This document shows positions 8,213 through 16,088 of a stretch of 30,613 nucleotides of DNA, one piece after another (the first letter of the stretch is position 1; each line of letters starts with the position of its first letter). Source of the DNA: Gemmataceae bacterium (GTDB taxonomy: Bacteria > Planctomycetota > Planctomycetia > Gemmatales > Gemmataceae). The notes under the pieces were generated by a model. The model searched no databases and was not told where the DNA came from. It saw only the letters and a list, made by a program, of their open reading frames with translations. The stretch lies in assembly GCA_017853285.1 (NCBI GenBank), contig JAFMJU010000001.1, forward strand, positions 1 through 30,613, written 5' to 3'. The position numbers and the translations under genes were made by a program.

Positions 8213-9364
8213 TCACAGGCTGGGCCTGGATACCTTTTGCCTGCCCCGGGCCGCGACCGGCCAGACCCCCACCGGCTCGCCTTTATCGAATACCCAAGCC
8301 TGGTCATGCCAGGCCACCGTGGGGCAGATATGCCAGGGCCAAGCCAGCGTGGTCCGCCCCACGGGCCATTCGGCGGCCCGCGGGGTTCGCAGCACCAGGT
8401 GCTCTTCGTTGTGGCCGATGATTTCCGCGTCCTCCAGGCCCTCCACTCGGGCCCTTTTGGCCATCGGCGGGTCGCTGGCAATCGCCTTGGTGCCGCAATC
8501 GAATGTCACCACATCGGCCTGCGGCCTGCTGATCACACGGGTAAAAACCGCCGCGGCCGCCCCGAAATGGGCGGACAAGTCCGGGTAACGGGCATATCCG
8601 GCGTCGAACAGAACCACGGTTCCGGGGGAAAGCTCCAGATTTTCCACCGTTTGCAAGCTTTCACAATGGGCTGGAAATGCCGGCGAACCGCTAACCACCA
8701 AGGGCGTGCCTGTTGGCCATCCAGCCTGGCGGGCAATTTCACGGGCGGAAATGGCCTCTTCCAGCACACCTCGGGCCAGGCGGCGACGGTCCTCCAAACT
8801 ATCCATGCTCAGGTGGCCGTCGTAGGCATGGATTCCAGCGGGCTCCAGCGGTCCGGGTTTGGCCAAGGCCTCGATCAATTCCCGCCGAAGCGAGGATTGC
8901 CCCACCCCGGTTCGGTGCTGGCCGACATCCAGGTCCACCATCGCGCCCAATCTGCATCCCTGCTCCCCGGCGGCGCGTTGAAGCCCTTCCAATATTTCCC
9001 AACCGTCCACCAGGGCGCTGAACCGTGTATTCGGGTACGCCTTGGCCAAAAAAGCCAGCCTCAGCGGAGCCGGCCCAACCAAAGGGTAAGAGACCAGCAC
9101 ATCCGAAGCCTGCTCCTGGGCAAGCATCTCCGCCTCCACCAGTGTGGCAGCCTTGTGCTTGGTCACCCCCAGGGCCATCCATAGCCGTGAAATCTCGCGA
9201 GTCTTGTGGGTTTTCACATGGGGCCGCAAGCATTCGGCGCGCCCGCCCACCATCCGCAAAACCGCCCCCAGGTTCCCCTCGATCCGCTCCAGGAAGAAGA
9301 CCAGGGCTGGACTGACCAAGGCATCCAACCCGGCCAAGGCTGGACTGGGTTCCGCGAAAGTCAT
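8213..9364 (-). CDS. fold-type III PLP enzyme, D-threonine aldolase / D-serine dehydratase family
   Basis: A 383-residue cytoplasmic enzyme with an alanine-racemase-like N-terminal barrel and a metal-binding C-terminal domain. The PLP lysine is K51 in LRPHVKTHKT, the family signature. The barrel continues with SALVDGWEILEGL and GAMVDLDVGQHRTGV. The C-terminal metal motif is H345-I-C347-PT. Known D-threonine aldolases use His/Asp at these positions, whereas DSD1-type D-serine dehydratases use His/Cys bound to zinc, so the motif leans towards D-serine (or a related D-hydroxyamino acid) ammonia-lyase. That assignment is inference. ATG at 9364 has AAGGA upstream. It precedes pyrH on the same strand by 61 bases but has no evident link to it. 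Confidence 0.88.
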   Translation of the reverse strand: MTFAEPSPALAGLDALVSPALVFFLERIEGNLGAVLRMVGGRAECLRPHVKTHKTREISRLWMALGVTKHKAATLVEAEMLAQEQASDVLVSYPLVGPAPLRLAFLAKAYPNTRFSALVDGWEILEGLQRAAGEQGCRLGAMVDLDVGQHRTGVGQSSLRRELIEALAKPGPLEPAGIHAYDGHLSMDSLEDRRRLARGVLEEAISAREIARQAGWPTGTPLVVSGSPAFPAHCESLQTVENLELSPGTVVLFDAGYARYPDLSAHFGAAAAVFTRVISRPQADVVTFDCGTKAIASDPPMAKRARVEGLEDAEIIGHNEEHLVLRTPRAAEWPVGRTTLAWPWHICPTVAWHDQAWVFDKGEPVGVWPVAARGRQKVSRPSL

Positions 9365-9494
9365 CAGATTTTCCTTGGCTGGAACGATCAGGGATGGACA
9401 ATGGGGTCAGGCTGTTTGACAAAACGGCAGAAACGCCCCCCCATCACTTTAATCCTACCCCACCCGACCCTACCAAAAAACCGGGAAGCACTGG
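9365..9494. promoter_or_regulatory. divergent intergenic region
   Basis: These 130 bases separate two divergently transcribed genes and so must contain both promoters. Visible are AAGGA close to 9370-9375 (minus-strand reading, for the PLP enzyme) and GGGAAG six bases before the ATG at 9495. No operator or clear -35/-10 pair could be picked out. Confidence 0.4.
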
Positions 9495-11522
9495 ATGCAC
9501 TCCATCATTCTCTTGTTTCTTTGCGGCCAGACCGTCCCACCATCTCCGGAAGCATGGCGTGACGCCTGGATCGCCGGTGCCACCACCCGAATCGAACGGG
9601 CCTGCGCCCAAGGATTTGCCACGGACGAACCCCTCGGGGCCAAGCAGGCCCGTTGGCGCGCGGACTTTCTCGAATCGATGGGCCTTTCTCCGCTACCCGA
9701 ACGCACTCCCCTGCGCCCTGTCATCACCGGCGCGGTTGAGACTGACAAATTCAAGGTCGAAAAAATCCATTTTCAATCCAGGCCCGGCCTTTATGTCACC
9801 GCAAACCTGTACTTGCCCAGGAACCCAGGCGGCCCGTGTCCGGCCGTGCTGTATGTCTGTGGCCACGCCACTTTCGCGCGCGAGGTAAAAGGTTCGGACG
9901 GCTCCGTGGCCCGGGTGGCCTACGGGTCCAAGGTGCCATACCAGCACCACCCGGCCCTGTTTGCCGAGAACGGGTACGCCTGCCTGATCCTGGACACCCT
10001 GCAACTCGGCGAGATCGAGGGAACCCACCATGGGACACACCGTCATGGCCGCTGGTGGTGGCACGATCGGGGCTTCACCCCCGCCGGGGTCGAATTATGG
10101 AATGCCATGAGGGCACTGGATTACCTCGAGTCACGCCCCGAAGTGGACGGCAAACGGCTGGCGGTGACGGGCCGATCGGGTGGCGGAGCCACCTCCTGGT
10201 GGCTGGGCGCCGCGGACCCGCGCGTGCGGGCCATCGTCCCGGTCGCCGGCCTGGCCGACTTGAGGGCCCACCTGATCCAAGGCGAGATGGAACCCAATCT
10301 TCCCGGATGCGTCACCGGCCATTGCGACTGCATGTATTTCCACAATGTTGCCGGGCTGGATTTCGCCCAAGTAATCGCCTTGTGCGCCCCGCGTGCCACC
10401 CTGCTGGGCAACAGCGACAGGGACGCCATTTTTCCTGTGGGGGGTTACCGCCGCCCCGCCTCGCTCGCGCGGATGGCCTTCAGCCAGGCAGGCAAACCCG
10501 AGGCATTCGCCCTCATGGAAACCTCCGGTGGGCATCTGGACACCCCCGAATTGCGCCAGGGTGCGATGGGCTGGATTGACCGCCATGCCGCCGGGGTCAC
10601 CCCCAGGGACCTTAATAACCGCAAGCCCGCTCCGCTCGACCCGGATTTGCTGAAGGTTTTCACCTCGCTTCCCACGGATCAACGAAACACAACGGTGGAC
10701 GAGTGGTTTGTCCCTGTGGCAAACCACCCCATCCCCCAAACCGAATCGGAGGCGGCCAAATGGCTGTCAACCCAACCAGGCCGTTTGAAGGCGGAATTGG
10801 CGCGCACCTCGTTCGCCCACTGGCCACGCGATCACCGGGCCCCTCCCCGTTTGCTTTCCAGCCAGATTGTGGGCGAGCGACTTGTCCAGAAATGGAGCCT
10901 TGAGGTGGAACCCGGGCTGGAATTGCCCGTGATGATCCACAGTCCGGCCCGGGGGCTCGCCGGAAAGATGGCCAGGATAATGCTTGGCCAGCCAGTTCAA
11001 TCGGAAGAAAAACAGCGAGGACTAGTTGCCGCCGGTGAGGTGCTGGTGATGTTCGCGCCCCGCGGTACAGGTGAAACAGAATGGAGGGACACCCATCCGG
11101 GCCCGAACGGGAAACCTGCTCCACACATGACCCGCAGGCGGTTGGCCCTGTTGGGGGCCACTGTCGAATCCGGCCAGGTCTTCGATACGGTGCAGTTGAT
11201 CCAGGCGCTGGACGGCATCCCGGAGACAACCGGAATGCCCCTGACCATCCAGGCTCAAGGCTCCATGGGGGTCAACGCCTTGTACGCATCCATTTTCACC
11301 CACCGCCCCATCTCGTTGGAATTAACGGAAATCCCTCCGACCCATAAAGATGGGCCCCACTATTTGCATGTGTCCCGATGGTTGGAAGTACCCCAGGCAA
11401 TCGCCATCTCCCAGGCGAGCAGCATCCGCTTTAGCCGAGCCAACCCGCTGGATTCCGGTTGGAATTGGTTGGAAGCCATGAATCGCCTAGGGCCAAAACC
11501 GCCCAAATGGTTGTCCCCCTGA
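9495..11522 (+). CDS. secreted alpha/beta-hydrolase, acetylxylan-esterase/dipeptidyl-peptidase-like
   Basis: The 675-residue product begins with a short hydrophobic signal-like segment (MHSIILLFLCG). Residues about 80-370 form an alpha/beta-hydrolase: PAVLYVCGH for the oxyanion strand, nucleophile S228 in TGRSGGGATS, acid D308 or D310 in NSDRDAIFP, and catalytic histidine H347 in SGGHLD. The order and spacing fit carbohydrate esterase or dienelactone-hydrolase relatives. Residues about 440-675 look like a second, degenerate hydrolase half with VLVMFAPRGTGETEW and a nucleophile-elbow-like QGSMGVNAL around S590. Planctomycetes carry many such long hydrolases, probably for polysaccharide or ester breakdown, but the substrate is unknown. 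GGGAAG precedes the ATG by six bases. Confidence 0.82.
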   Translation: MHSIILLFLCGQTVPPSPEAWRDAWIAGATTRIERACAQGFATDEPLGAKQARWRADFLESMGLSPLPERTPLRPVITGAVETDKFKVEKIHFQSRPGLYVTANLYLPRNPGGPCPAVLYVCGHATFAREVKGSDGSVARVAYGSKVPYQHHPALFAENGYACLILDTLQLGEIEGTHHGTHRHGRWWWHDRGFTPAGVELWNAMRALDYLESRPEVDGKRLAVTGRSGGGATSWWLGAADPRVRAIVPVAGLADLRAHLIQGEMEPNLPGCVTGHCDCMYFHNVAGLDFAQVIALCAPRATLLGNSDRDAIFPVGGYRRPASLARMAFSQAGKPEAFALMETSGGHLDTPELRQGAMGWIDRHAAGVTPRDLNNRKPAPLDPDLLKVFTSLPTDQRNTTVDEWFVPVANHPIPQTESEAAKWLSTQPGRLKAELARTSFAHWPRDHRAPPRLLSSQIVGERLVQKWSLEVEPGLELPVMIHSPARGLAGKMARIMLGQPVQSEEKQRGLVAAGEVLVMFAPRGTGETEWRDTHPGPNGKPAPHMTRRRLALLGATVESGQVFDTVQLIQALDGIPETTGMPLTIQAQGSMGVNALYASIFTHRPISLELTEIPPTHKDGPHYLHVSRWLEVPQAIAISQASSIRFSRANPLDSGWNWLEAMNRLGPKPPKWLSP

Positions 11523-11548
11523 ACCGCCCCAGTTGACTGGCGAGGAAA

Positions 11549-11588
11549 AGGGACATAAATTGGACAATTAAGTCCGATTTATGTCCCT
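11549..11588. repeat. 17-bp-arm palindromic element (REP/MITE-like or terminator)
   Basis: Arms 11549-11565 and 11572-11588 are inverted repeats of 17 bases with a single T/C difference (a G-T wobble in RNA) and a six-base AT loop. The arms are less GC-rich than the surrounding DNA. No T tract follows, so an intrinsic terminator is not obvious. Its form resembles REP-type or miniature inverted-repeat elements, which are dispersed in many copies. Only one copy is visible here. Confidence 0.6.
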
Positions 11589-11648
11589 CGCTGTCCTCCC
11601 GCTCCGATTTTCAGTGGAGGACGGCCCTCCATGAAAGGGGTCCAGTTC

Positions 11649-11924
11649 ATGAACGACACCACCAAGCAAGTCAACAGCCACCACGCCGACACCCTGCGGG
11701 CCATTTTCGCCCATCCAACCAATCACAACATCCACTGGAAGGATGTGGTCTCACTCATTGGCGAGGTGGGAACCTGCGAGGAAAAACACGATGGAAAACT
11801 GAAGGTGACCATCGGGGCGGAAACCGAGTTTTTCATTCATCCCAAACACAAGGACATCGACACCCAGATGATTGTCGATTTGCGCCGGATGCTGAAAAAC
11901 GCGGGTTACGCGCCCCAGAACTGA
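11649..11924 (+). CDS. small HicA-like/dsRBD-fold protein of unknown function
   Basis: A 91-residue cytoplasmic protein. The conserved core runs from TLRAIFAHPTNHNIHWKDV through VGTCEEKHDGKLKVTIG and HPKHKDIDTQMIVDLRRML to KNAGY. This layout (helix, two or three strands around a conserved basic residue, helix ending in LxxaGY) resembles HicA-type toxins and related double-stranded-RNA-binding folds. There is no adjacent HicB-like antitoxin gene, and the catalytic GSH motif of HicA is replaced by EEKHDGK. I therefore do not call it a toxin. The ATG at 11649 has AAGGGG eight bases upstream; an earlier in-frame ATG at 11631 has GGAGG ten bases upstream and is almost as good. A strong terminator follows. 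Confidence 0.75.
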   Translation: MNDTTKQVNSHHADTLRAIFAHPTNHNIHWKDVVSLIGEVGTCEEKHDGKLKVTIGAETEFFIHPKHKDIDTQMIVDLRRMLKNAGYAPQN

Positions 11925-11985
11925 TCCGGCTTTCCGCGGTTTTTCTTCCAAAATTGCCGATCACCGACGGCTTTCCAGATTCGAA

Positions 11986-12024
11986 CCCCGCTCAACCTGC
12001 CACCGGTTGGGCGGGGTCTTTTTT
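11986..12024 (+). terminator. rho-independent terminator of the small gene
   Basis: A 12-bp GC-rich stem (11986-11997 with 12005-12016, one G-T pair) has a seven-base loop and is followed by TCTTTTTT at 12017-12024. It lies 62 bases after the stop at 11924. It extends into the 3' end of the convergent permease gene, so it also forms part of that coding sequence. Confidence 0.88.
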
Positions 12025-13668
12025 CCCCCAACCCGCCAACCCGATCACCCCGGCCCACAACAGGTACTCCACGGCCCAATGCCAGGGCGTCTGGCAGGCG
12101 ACCGCCTTCTGCATTCCCGTTGGCACCATTTCCAAAACCTGCCAAGGCAAGCCCACACGCTCGTCAGGAAGGGGAGAATGGATCACCCCGGTGAAGGCCA
12201 GCACCGCCCCCACCAGACAGAAGGCGATCGCCACCCGATGGCGTCCATCGATCATCATGGCGAGGATCGATGCCCACAGTAGCGAAGTAAGAAGAAAACC
12301 ATTGGACAGGCATCTAAGCGTCTGAAGTGTCAGCAAACTCTCATCCCCCGCGTTTTGCGGGGGAAACGGCCCGAAAACTCCCTTGATGCACAACAGTGCG
12401 GCGACAGCCAAAGCGGGCAGCATGGCAAAGGCGAGAGCGGCATGGTGCCGCGCCGGAGTGGCTTGAAACGAGACCGCGGTGATCTCCAATCCCACAAATA
12501 CAAGAATCGGGTACAGCGCCCCGCGGGGTATCGATTCCAACACCACAAACCATCCCAGCAATCCGGCCAAACCGATGAAAAGGGCGGTGGCCATGGTGTA
12601 CGCAGCCCTTCCACCCATTTTCTTGTAGGCCGGATGGCCGATGTACGGAGTGGTCTGGATCACTCCGCCCAAAGTGCCCGCCACCAGGCTGGCCAGGGCC
12701 TCTGTCCAAAGCACATGGCTGGTGTCGTACTCGTCACCCGCGGCGGCGGCCGATTCGGTGCAATCGATCCCGCCTACCACCGTGGCCAGGGCGAACGGGA
12801 GTGCCACAGGCAAACGCCCCAATGCCTCCGCCCACACCTGGCTCCACCAGGCCCAGCCTTCCGCGCCAAAGGGCCAAAACGCCATCAATTCCATGCCATG
12901 GCTGGAGGGCCATCCCAATTCTGGAACCACCCGCGCCCCGGTCCAGTGCCCCAATCCCACTCCAATCCAATGAACCACCAGTCCAACCACAAAAGCCGCC
13001 AAGGCCCCAGGTATGCCAAAGGGCAAACGCTGGTGGGCCACTAGCGTGTAGAGCACGATGGCAAGTACCACCATGCCGATCAGTGGCACACTGGCAATCC
13101 CGTCATTCACCAATGGCAAGAAGGAAATCAGGGCTAGCGCGATGGCAGCCAGGCTCCCCAAAAGCCCCGCACGCGGCACCAGCCTCCGAACCCGATTACC
13201 CAGGGGAGCCAACACCAACTTGATCACACCCACCATCAGCAGCACCATCAGGCCGACATGCCAGGCGAAGCGCATGGAAGGCTCCGCTTCCCCGCGGGTC
13301 AGCGGATTTTCAGGGCCGGAGGCTTGCTGCAACGCCGGAAGAAGAACCAGAAAGGCCATGCCGAAGGTGCTGGGGGTATCCAACCCTAGCGGCATGGCGG
13401 TCACCGTTGGATTCCCGGTCCGCCGCGCCAGGCGAAAGGCCATCCAGGTGTAAACAAGGTCTCCTACCAAAACTCCAAGGGCGGTCCCCGGAACCATATG
13501 GGTCATCACAAAATCAGGGCTGAAAGAATGGCTTCCCGCCGCCTGATCCAGCCAAGGCACTGTGCTGGAAATGGTAGTGGTCAATATCAATAAAACAGCA
13601 ATATTATCTAATGTTAGACCAAAAAATGCATTTATATCACCAAGGCCAGCCCATTGATATTTTTTCAT
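11992..13668 (-). CDS. NCS2/AGZA-like permease (purine/xanthine-type transporter relative)
   Basis: A 558-residue very hydrophobic inner-membrane protein with about 12-14 membrane segments. The features FFGLTLDNIAVLLILT at the start, TVTAMPLGLDTPSTFGM, LPFGIPGALAAFVVGL, and a mid-protein block CTESAAAAGDEYDTSHVLW followed by GTLGGVIQTTPYIGHPAYK and GRAAYTMATALFIGLAGL match the layout of nucleobase permeases of the AGZA/NCS2 group. The usual substrate-binding residues of adenine/guanine permeases are not clearly conserved, so another substrate is possible. The start is ATG at 13668 with weak GGGAA; a GTG at 13680 would add four residues. The first 35 codons are unusually AT-rich compared with the rest. 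Its 3' end overlaps a convergent terminator. Confidence 0.8.
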   Translation of the reverse strand: MKKYQWAGLGDINAFFGLTLDNIAVLLILTTTISSTVPWLDQAAGSHSFSPDFVMTHMVPGTALGVLVGDLVYTWMAFRLARRTGNPTVTAMPLGLDTPSTFGMAFLVLLPALQQASGPENPLTRGEAEPSMRFAWHVGLMVLLMVGVIKLVLAPLGNRVRRLVPRAGLLGSLAAIALALISFLPLVNDGIASVPLIGMVVLAIVLYTLVAHQRLPFGIPGALAAFVVGLVVHWIGVGLGHWTGARVVPELGWPSSHGMELMAFWPFGAEGWAWWSQVWAEALGRLPVALPFALATVVGGIDCTESAAAAGDEYDTSHVLWTEALASLVAGTLGGVIQTTPYIGHPAYKKMGGRAAYTMATALFIGLAGLLGWFVVLESIPRGALYPILVFVGLEITAVSFQATPARHHAALAFAMLPALAVAALLCIKGVFGPFPPQNAGDESLLTLQTLRCLSNGFLLTSLLWASILAMMIDGRHRVAIAFCLVGAVLAFTGVIHSPLPDERVGLPWQVLEMVPTGMQKAVACQTPWHWAVEYLLWAGVIGLAGWGKKDPAQPVAG

Positions 13669-13923
13669 CGCATTTCCCACAAAATGAAAGGCCAGGGTGG
13701 GGACTAATGGTTATGGCTTAGGGAAAATACCCAATAATCGCAGTGGTTTTTGGAAATTTGTGTCAGTTTTACGGGATGCTCGGGCTAAATTGAGAAAAAT
13801 AGCTAATTAAGGCCAATTTTAATTCATGCGCAGTTGCAGGCACCTAAGTCTAGAAGGTAGTTTGGAATATCTGGGCCCATATTGCCCACTAGGCATTTTA
13901 AGCAGGAAGCGAGCTGTAACCGG

Positions 13924-13952
13924 TTTGCATAGGGCAGGATGGCCCTTGCAAA
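13924..13952 (+). promoter_or_regulatory. hairpin in the fabF leader
   Basis: TTTGCA-T-AGGGC at 13924-13935 pairs with GCCCTTGCAAA at 13942-13952. This gives 11 base pairs with one bulged T and a six-base loop. It lies 50 bases before the fabF start and could be an RNA leader structure or a protein-binding palindrome. Confidence 0.45.
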
Positions 13953-13960
13953 TCCTAGGT

Positions 13961-13981
13961 GGCCAAGGAATTTCCTTGGCC
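13961..13981. promoter_or_regulatory. perfect 21-bp palindrome upstream of fabF
   Basis: Ten-base arms GGCCAAGGAA and TTCCTTGGCC flank a single central T. The palindrome ends 21 bases before the fabF ATG. A one-base spacer is unfavourable for an RNA hairpin without opening the inner pairs, so a dimeric-regulator operator is at least as likely. The regulator is unknown. Confidence 0.5.
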
Positions 13982-14002
13982 CTTTGCAGGGCTGTCCATC
14001 CG

Positions 14003-15286
14003 ATGCGACGCGTTGCAGTCACTGGTCTGGGTGTTGTGGCTCCCAATGGCGTGGGCAAAGACGCCTTCTGGAACGCCTGCGTGGAAGGCCACAGCGGCGT
14101 GGGTCCCATCACCTCGTTCGACGCCTCCAACCACCCCACCAAAATCGCCGCCGAGGTGAAAGACCTCGACCTGATGGAGGCGGTCCCCCCGGAACACCGC
14201 AAAAGCCTGCGCATCATGGGCCGCGCCGCCCGTTTTGGCGTGGTCGCAGCTCATTTGGCAATGAAGGACAGCGGCCTGGATTCGAACATCATCACCCCCG
14301 AACGACTGGGCGTGGTGATGGGCACAGGCATGGTTCCCATCGACCTGCCCGAGATCGCTCCGATGCTGGCCCAGGCCTGCAGCCAGGAAGGCGGTCTGGA
14401 CGCAGGTGAATTGGGCAAGAACTCTTCCTCCATGGTTCCCCTGTGGATCCTGAAATACCTGCCCAACATGGTGGCGGCCCACATTTCATTGCTGCACAAC
14501 GCCAAGGGCCCCAACAACACCATCACCACCGCCTGCGCGGCTGGCACTCAGGCCATAGGCGAGGCTTTCCGCCTGATCCAGCGTGGCGATGCGGACTACT
14601 GCCTGGCCGGGGGCGCGGACAGCCGGATCGATCCCTTGCTGATGCTGGCCTATTCTTCCTTGGGGGCCCTCAGTCCCGCCAAGCGGAACGCCTCCGAGGT
14701 ATCTCGCCCCTTCGACGGTGAGCGCGACGGATTTGTGCTCGGCGAGGGCTCAGGCATCCTGGTACTGGAGGATTACGAGCACGCCTGCCGGCGCGGTGCC
14801 ACCATTTACGCCGAGGTGACCGGCATGGGCTCCAGCTTCGACGCCTATGCCATCACCAAGCCCGATCCCGAGGCGGGCGGCGCCACGCGGGCCATTGAAT
14901 GGGCCCTCCGTGAGGCCCGGCTCAATGCTTCCGACATCAATTACATCAACGCCCACGGCACCAGCACGCGGCTGAACGATCTCATGGAAACCACCGCGGT
15001 CAAACGGGTCTTCGGCGAATCAGCGCGCCACCTGCCGATGTCCTCGATCAAATCGATGATCGGGCACCTGATCGGCGCCGCCGGGGCTGTGGAGGCGGTC
15101 GCGATGGCCATGAGCCTCCACAAAGGCGTGGTCCCCCCGACCATCAACCAGACCAAACCCGACCCGCGTTGCGACCTCGATTATGTTCCGAACGCCGCCC
15201 GCGACCTCCCGGTGACCAAGGCCATTTCCACCAGCTTCGGTTTCGGCGGGCAAAATGCCGCTTTGGTCATGACCCGCGCGGCCTGA
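14003..15286 (+). CDS. fabF: beta-ketoacyl-ACP synthase II (FabF-type)
   Basis: Condenses malonyl-ACP with acyl-ACP in fatty-acid (or polyketide-like) chain elongation in the cytoplasm. The 427-residue product has a normal thiolase-fold layout beginning MRRVAVTGLGVVAPNG. The catalytic triad is complete: C178 in TTACAAGTQ, H318 in NAHGTSTRLND and H355 in SMIGHLIGAAG, with K350 just before the last. The C-terminal FGFGGQNAALV is also canonical. The ATG at 14003 is chosen by homology; its ribosome binding site is poor (AGGG about 13 bases upstream). No acpP, fabD or fabG gene lies next to it, so whether it serves housekeeping or specialised synthesis is open. FabF-like family membership is certain, the exact subtype less so. 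Confidence 0.93.
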   Translation: MRRVAVTGLGVVAPNGVGKDAFWNACVEGHSGVGPITSFDASNHPTKIAAEVKDLDLMEAVPPEHRKSLRIMGRAARFGVVAAHLAMKDSGLDSNIITPERLGVVMGTGMVPIDLPEIAPMLAQACSQEGGLDAGELGKNSSSMVPLWILKYLPNMVAAHISLLHNAKGPNNTITTACAAGTQAIGEAFRLIQRGDADYCLAGGADSRIDPLLMLAYSSLGALSPAKRNASEVSRPFDGERDGFVLGEGSGILVLEDYEHACRRGATIYAEVTGMGSSFDAYAITKPDPEAGGATRAIEWALREARLNASDINYINAHGTSTRLNDLMETTAVKRVFGESARHLPMSSIKSMIGHLIGAAGAVEAVAMAMSLHKGVVPPTINQTKPDPRCDLDYVPNAARDLPVTKAISTSFGFGGQNAALVMTRAA

Positions 15287-15308
15287 TCCTTCCCTCGGAC
15301 TTGCCGGT

Positions 15309-16001
15309 TCACAAACGGACCCGGCTGATGGCGATGGATCCCCCAAAACAGGCTTCCACATCACTGCCCGGGTCCCTGACCCGGGCATGATAATTTCCGG
15401 AGTAGACGAATCCCCCCTCCACCCGCTCATACACCACATGCAGCGAGGAACCGAGGTGATCGCAGAAAACCAGAGGCGGGTCCCCGGCATCAGCGGGCAG
15501 GCTGGGAAAATTCACATTCCAGAATTCCCCGGGGCGCAACATCTCGTCCTTCAACAAGCCGAGCACCTGACGGGTCCAACGTGTGGCGCGCGGCCAGTCA
15601 AACCTCAGGCCCCGACCGAGGTAATGGGAAAAGGCGATTCCCCGCACACCGTGAATGGTCGCCTCGCGAACCGCAGCCACCGTTCCGGACAGGTAAACAT
15701 CCGCGCCCAGGTTACCGCCTGAATTGATCCCCGACAGCACCCACTCCGGCCGCAGTTTCAATCCGTGCAACCCAACCCGAACACAATCCGCGGGCGTGCC
15801 ATCCAAACCGATCCAACCTTCCGCATGTTCGCGGGCGGACAGCATGCGTTCCGTGGTGACGCGGTGCCCTCCCGCGCTGTGGCATTCCTCCGGGGCCACC
15901 ACAAAGGCCCGGGCCGACGGCCCCAGCGCGTCACACGCGTCAAACAGGGCCCGCAGTCCCGGGGCGTCGATGCCATCATCATTGCTCAACAAAACTTCCA
16001 T
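15309..16001 (-). CDS. surE: 5'/3'-nucleotidase SurE
   Basis: A metal-dependent phosphatase that hydrolyses nucleoside monophosphates in stationary-phase nucleotide turnover. The 230-residue product starts MEVLLSNDDGIDAPG, whose two aspartates bind the metal. It continues with VVAPEECHSAGGHRVT, LDGTPADCVRVG and LSGINSGGNLGADVYLSGTV, all SurE signatures. I chose the ATG at 16001 because the family begins just before LLSNDDG; the open frame runs back to 16166 but that part resembles nothing. No good ribosome binding site precedes it. It is convergent with fabF (22 bases between the stop codons) and divergent from the small gene at 16089. Confidence 0.93.
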   Translation of the reverse strand: MEVLLSNDDGIDAPGLRALFDACDALGPSARAFVVAPEECHSAGGHRVTTERMLSAREHAEGWIGLDGTPADCVRVGLHGLKLRPEWVLSGINSGGNLGADVYLSGTVAAVREATIHGVRGIAFSHYLGRGLRFDWPRATRWTRQVLGLLKDEMLRPGEFWNVNFPSLPADAGDPPLVFCDHLGSSLHVVYERVEGGFVYSGNYHARVRDPGSDVEACFGGSIAISRVRL

Positions 16002-16088
16002 GGCGGTCGCATCCACTATGATGTGATCTGGGTGTGCCTGAAGCTTATGGTATCCAGGCATCCCGTCTTCCAGTGAAGGACGATCCCC

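Larger units (their letters stand above)
13681..14002. promoter_or_regulatory. AT-rich divergent intergenic region between permease and fabF
   Basis: These 322 bases hold no supported gene. The frame of fabF is open back to 13826, but the extension lacks conserved sequence and a usable start. The left two thirds are markedly AT-rich against the GC-rich genome, as expected for promoters of the two divergent genes. The last 80 bases contain two hairpins, annotated separately. No confident -35/-10 pair was assigned. Confidence 0.5.

Noticed and set aside
11649..11924. Type II toxin-antitoxin system
   Set aside because: Only a HicA-like fold pattern is seen, the catalytic motif is not conserved, and there is no partner gene.
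13826..14002. N-terminal extension of fabF
   Set aside because: The frame is open, but the residues match nothing in the ketoacyl synthase family, and the region contains two inverted repeats typical of a leader.
15365..15387. Perfect 10-bp stem with a three-base loop near the 3' end of surE
   Set aside because: It could stop fabF transcription, but it lies within surE coding sequence and lacks a T tract, so it may be a chance product of GC-rich codons.
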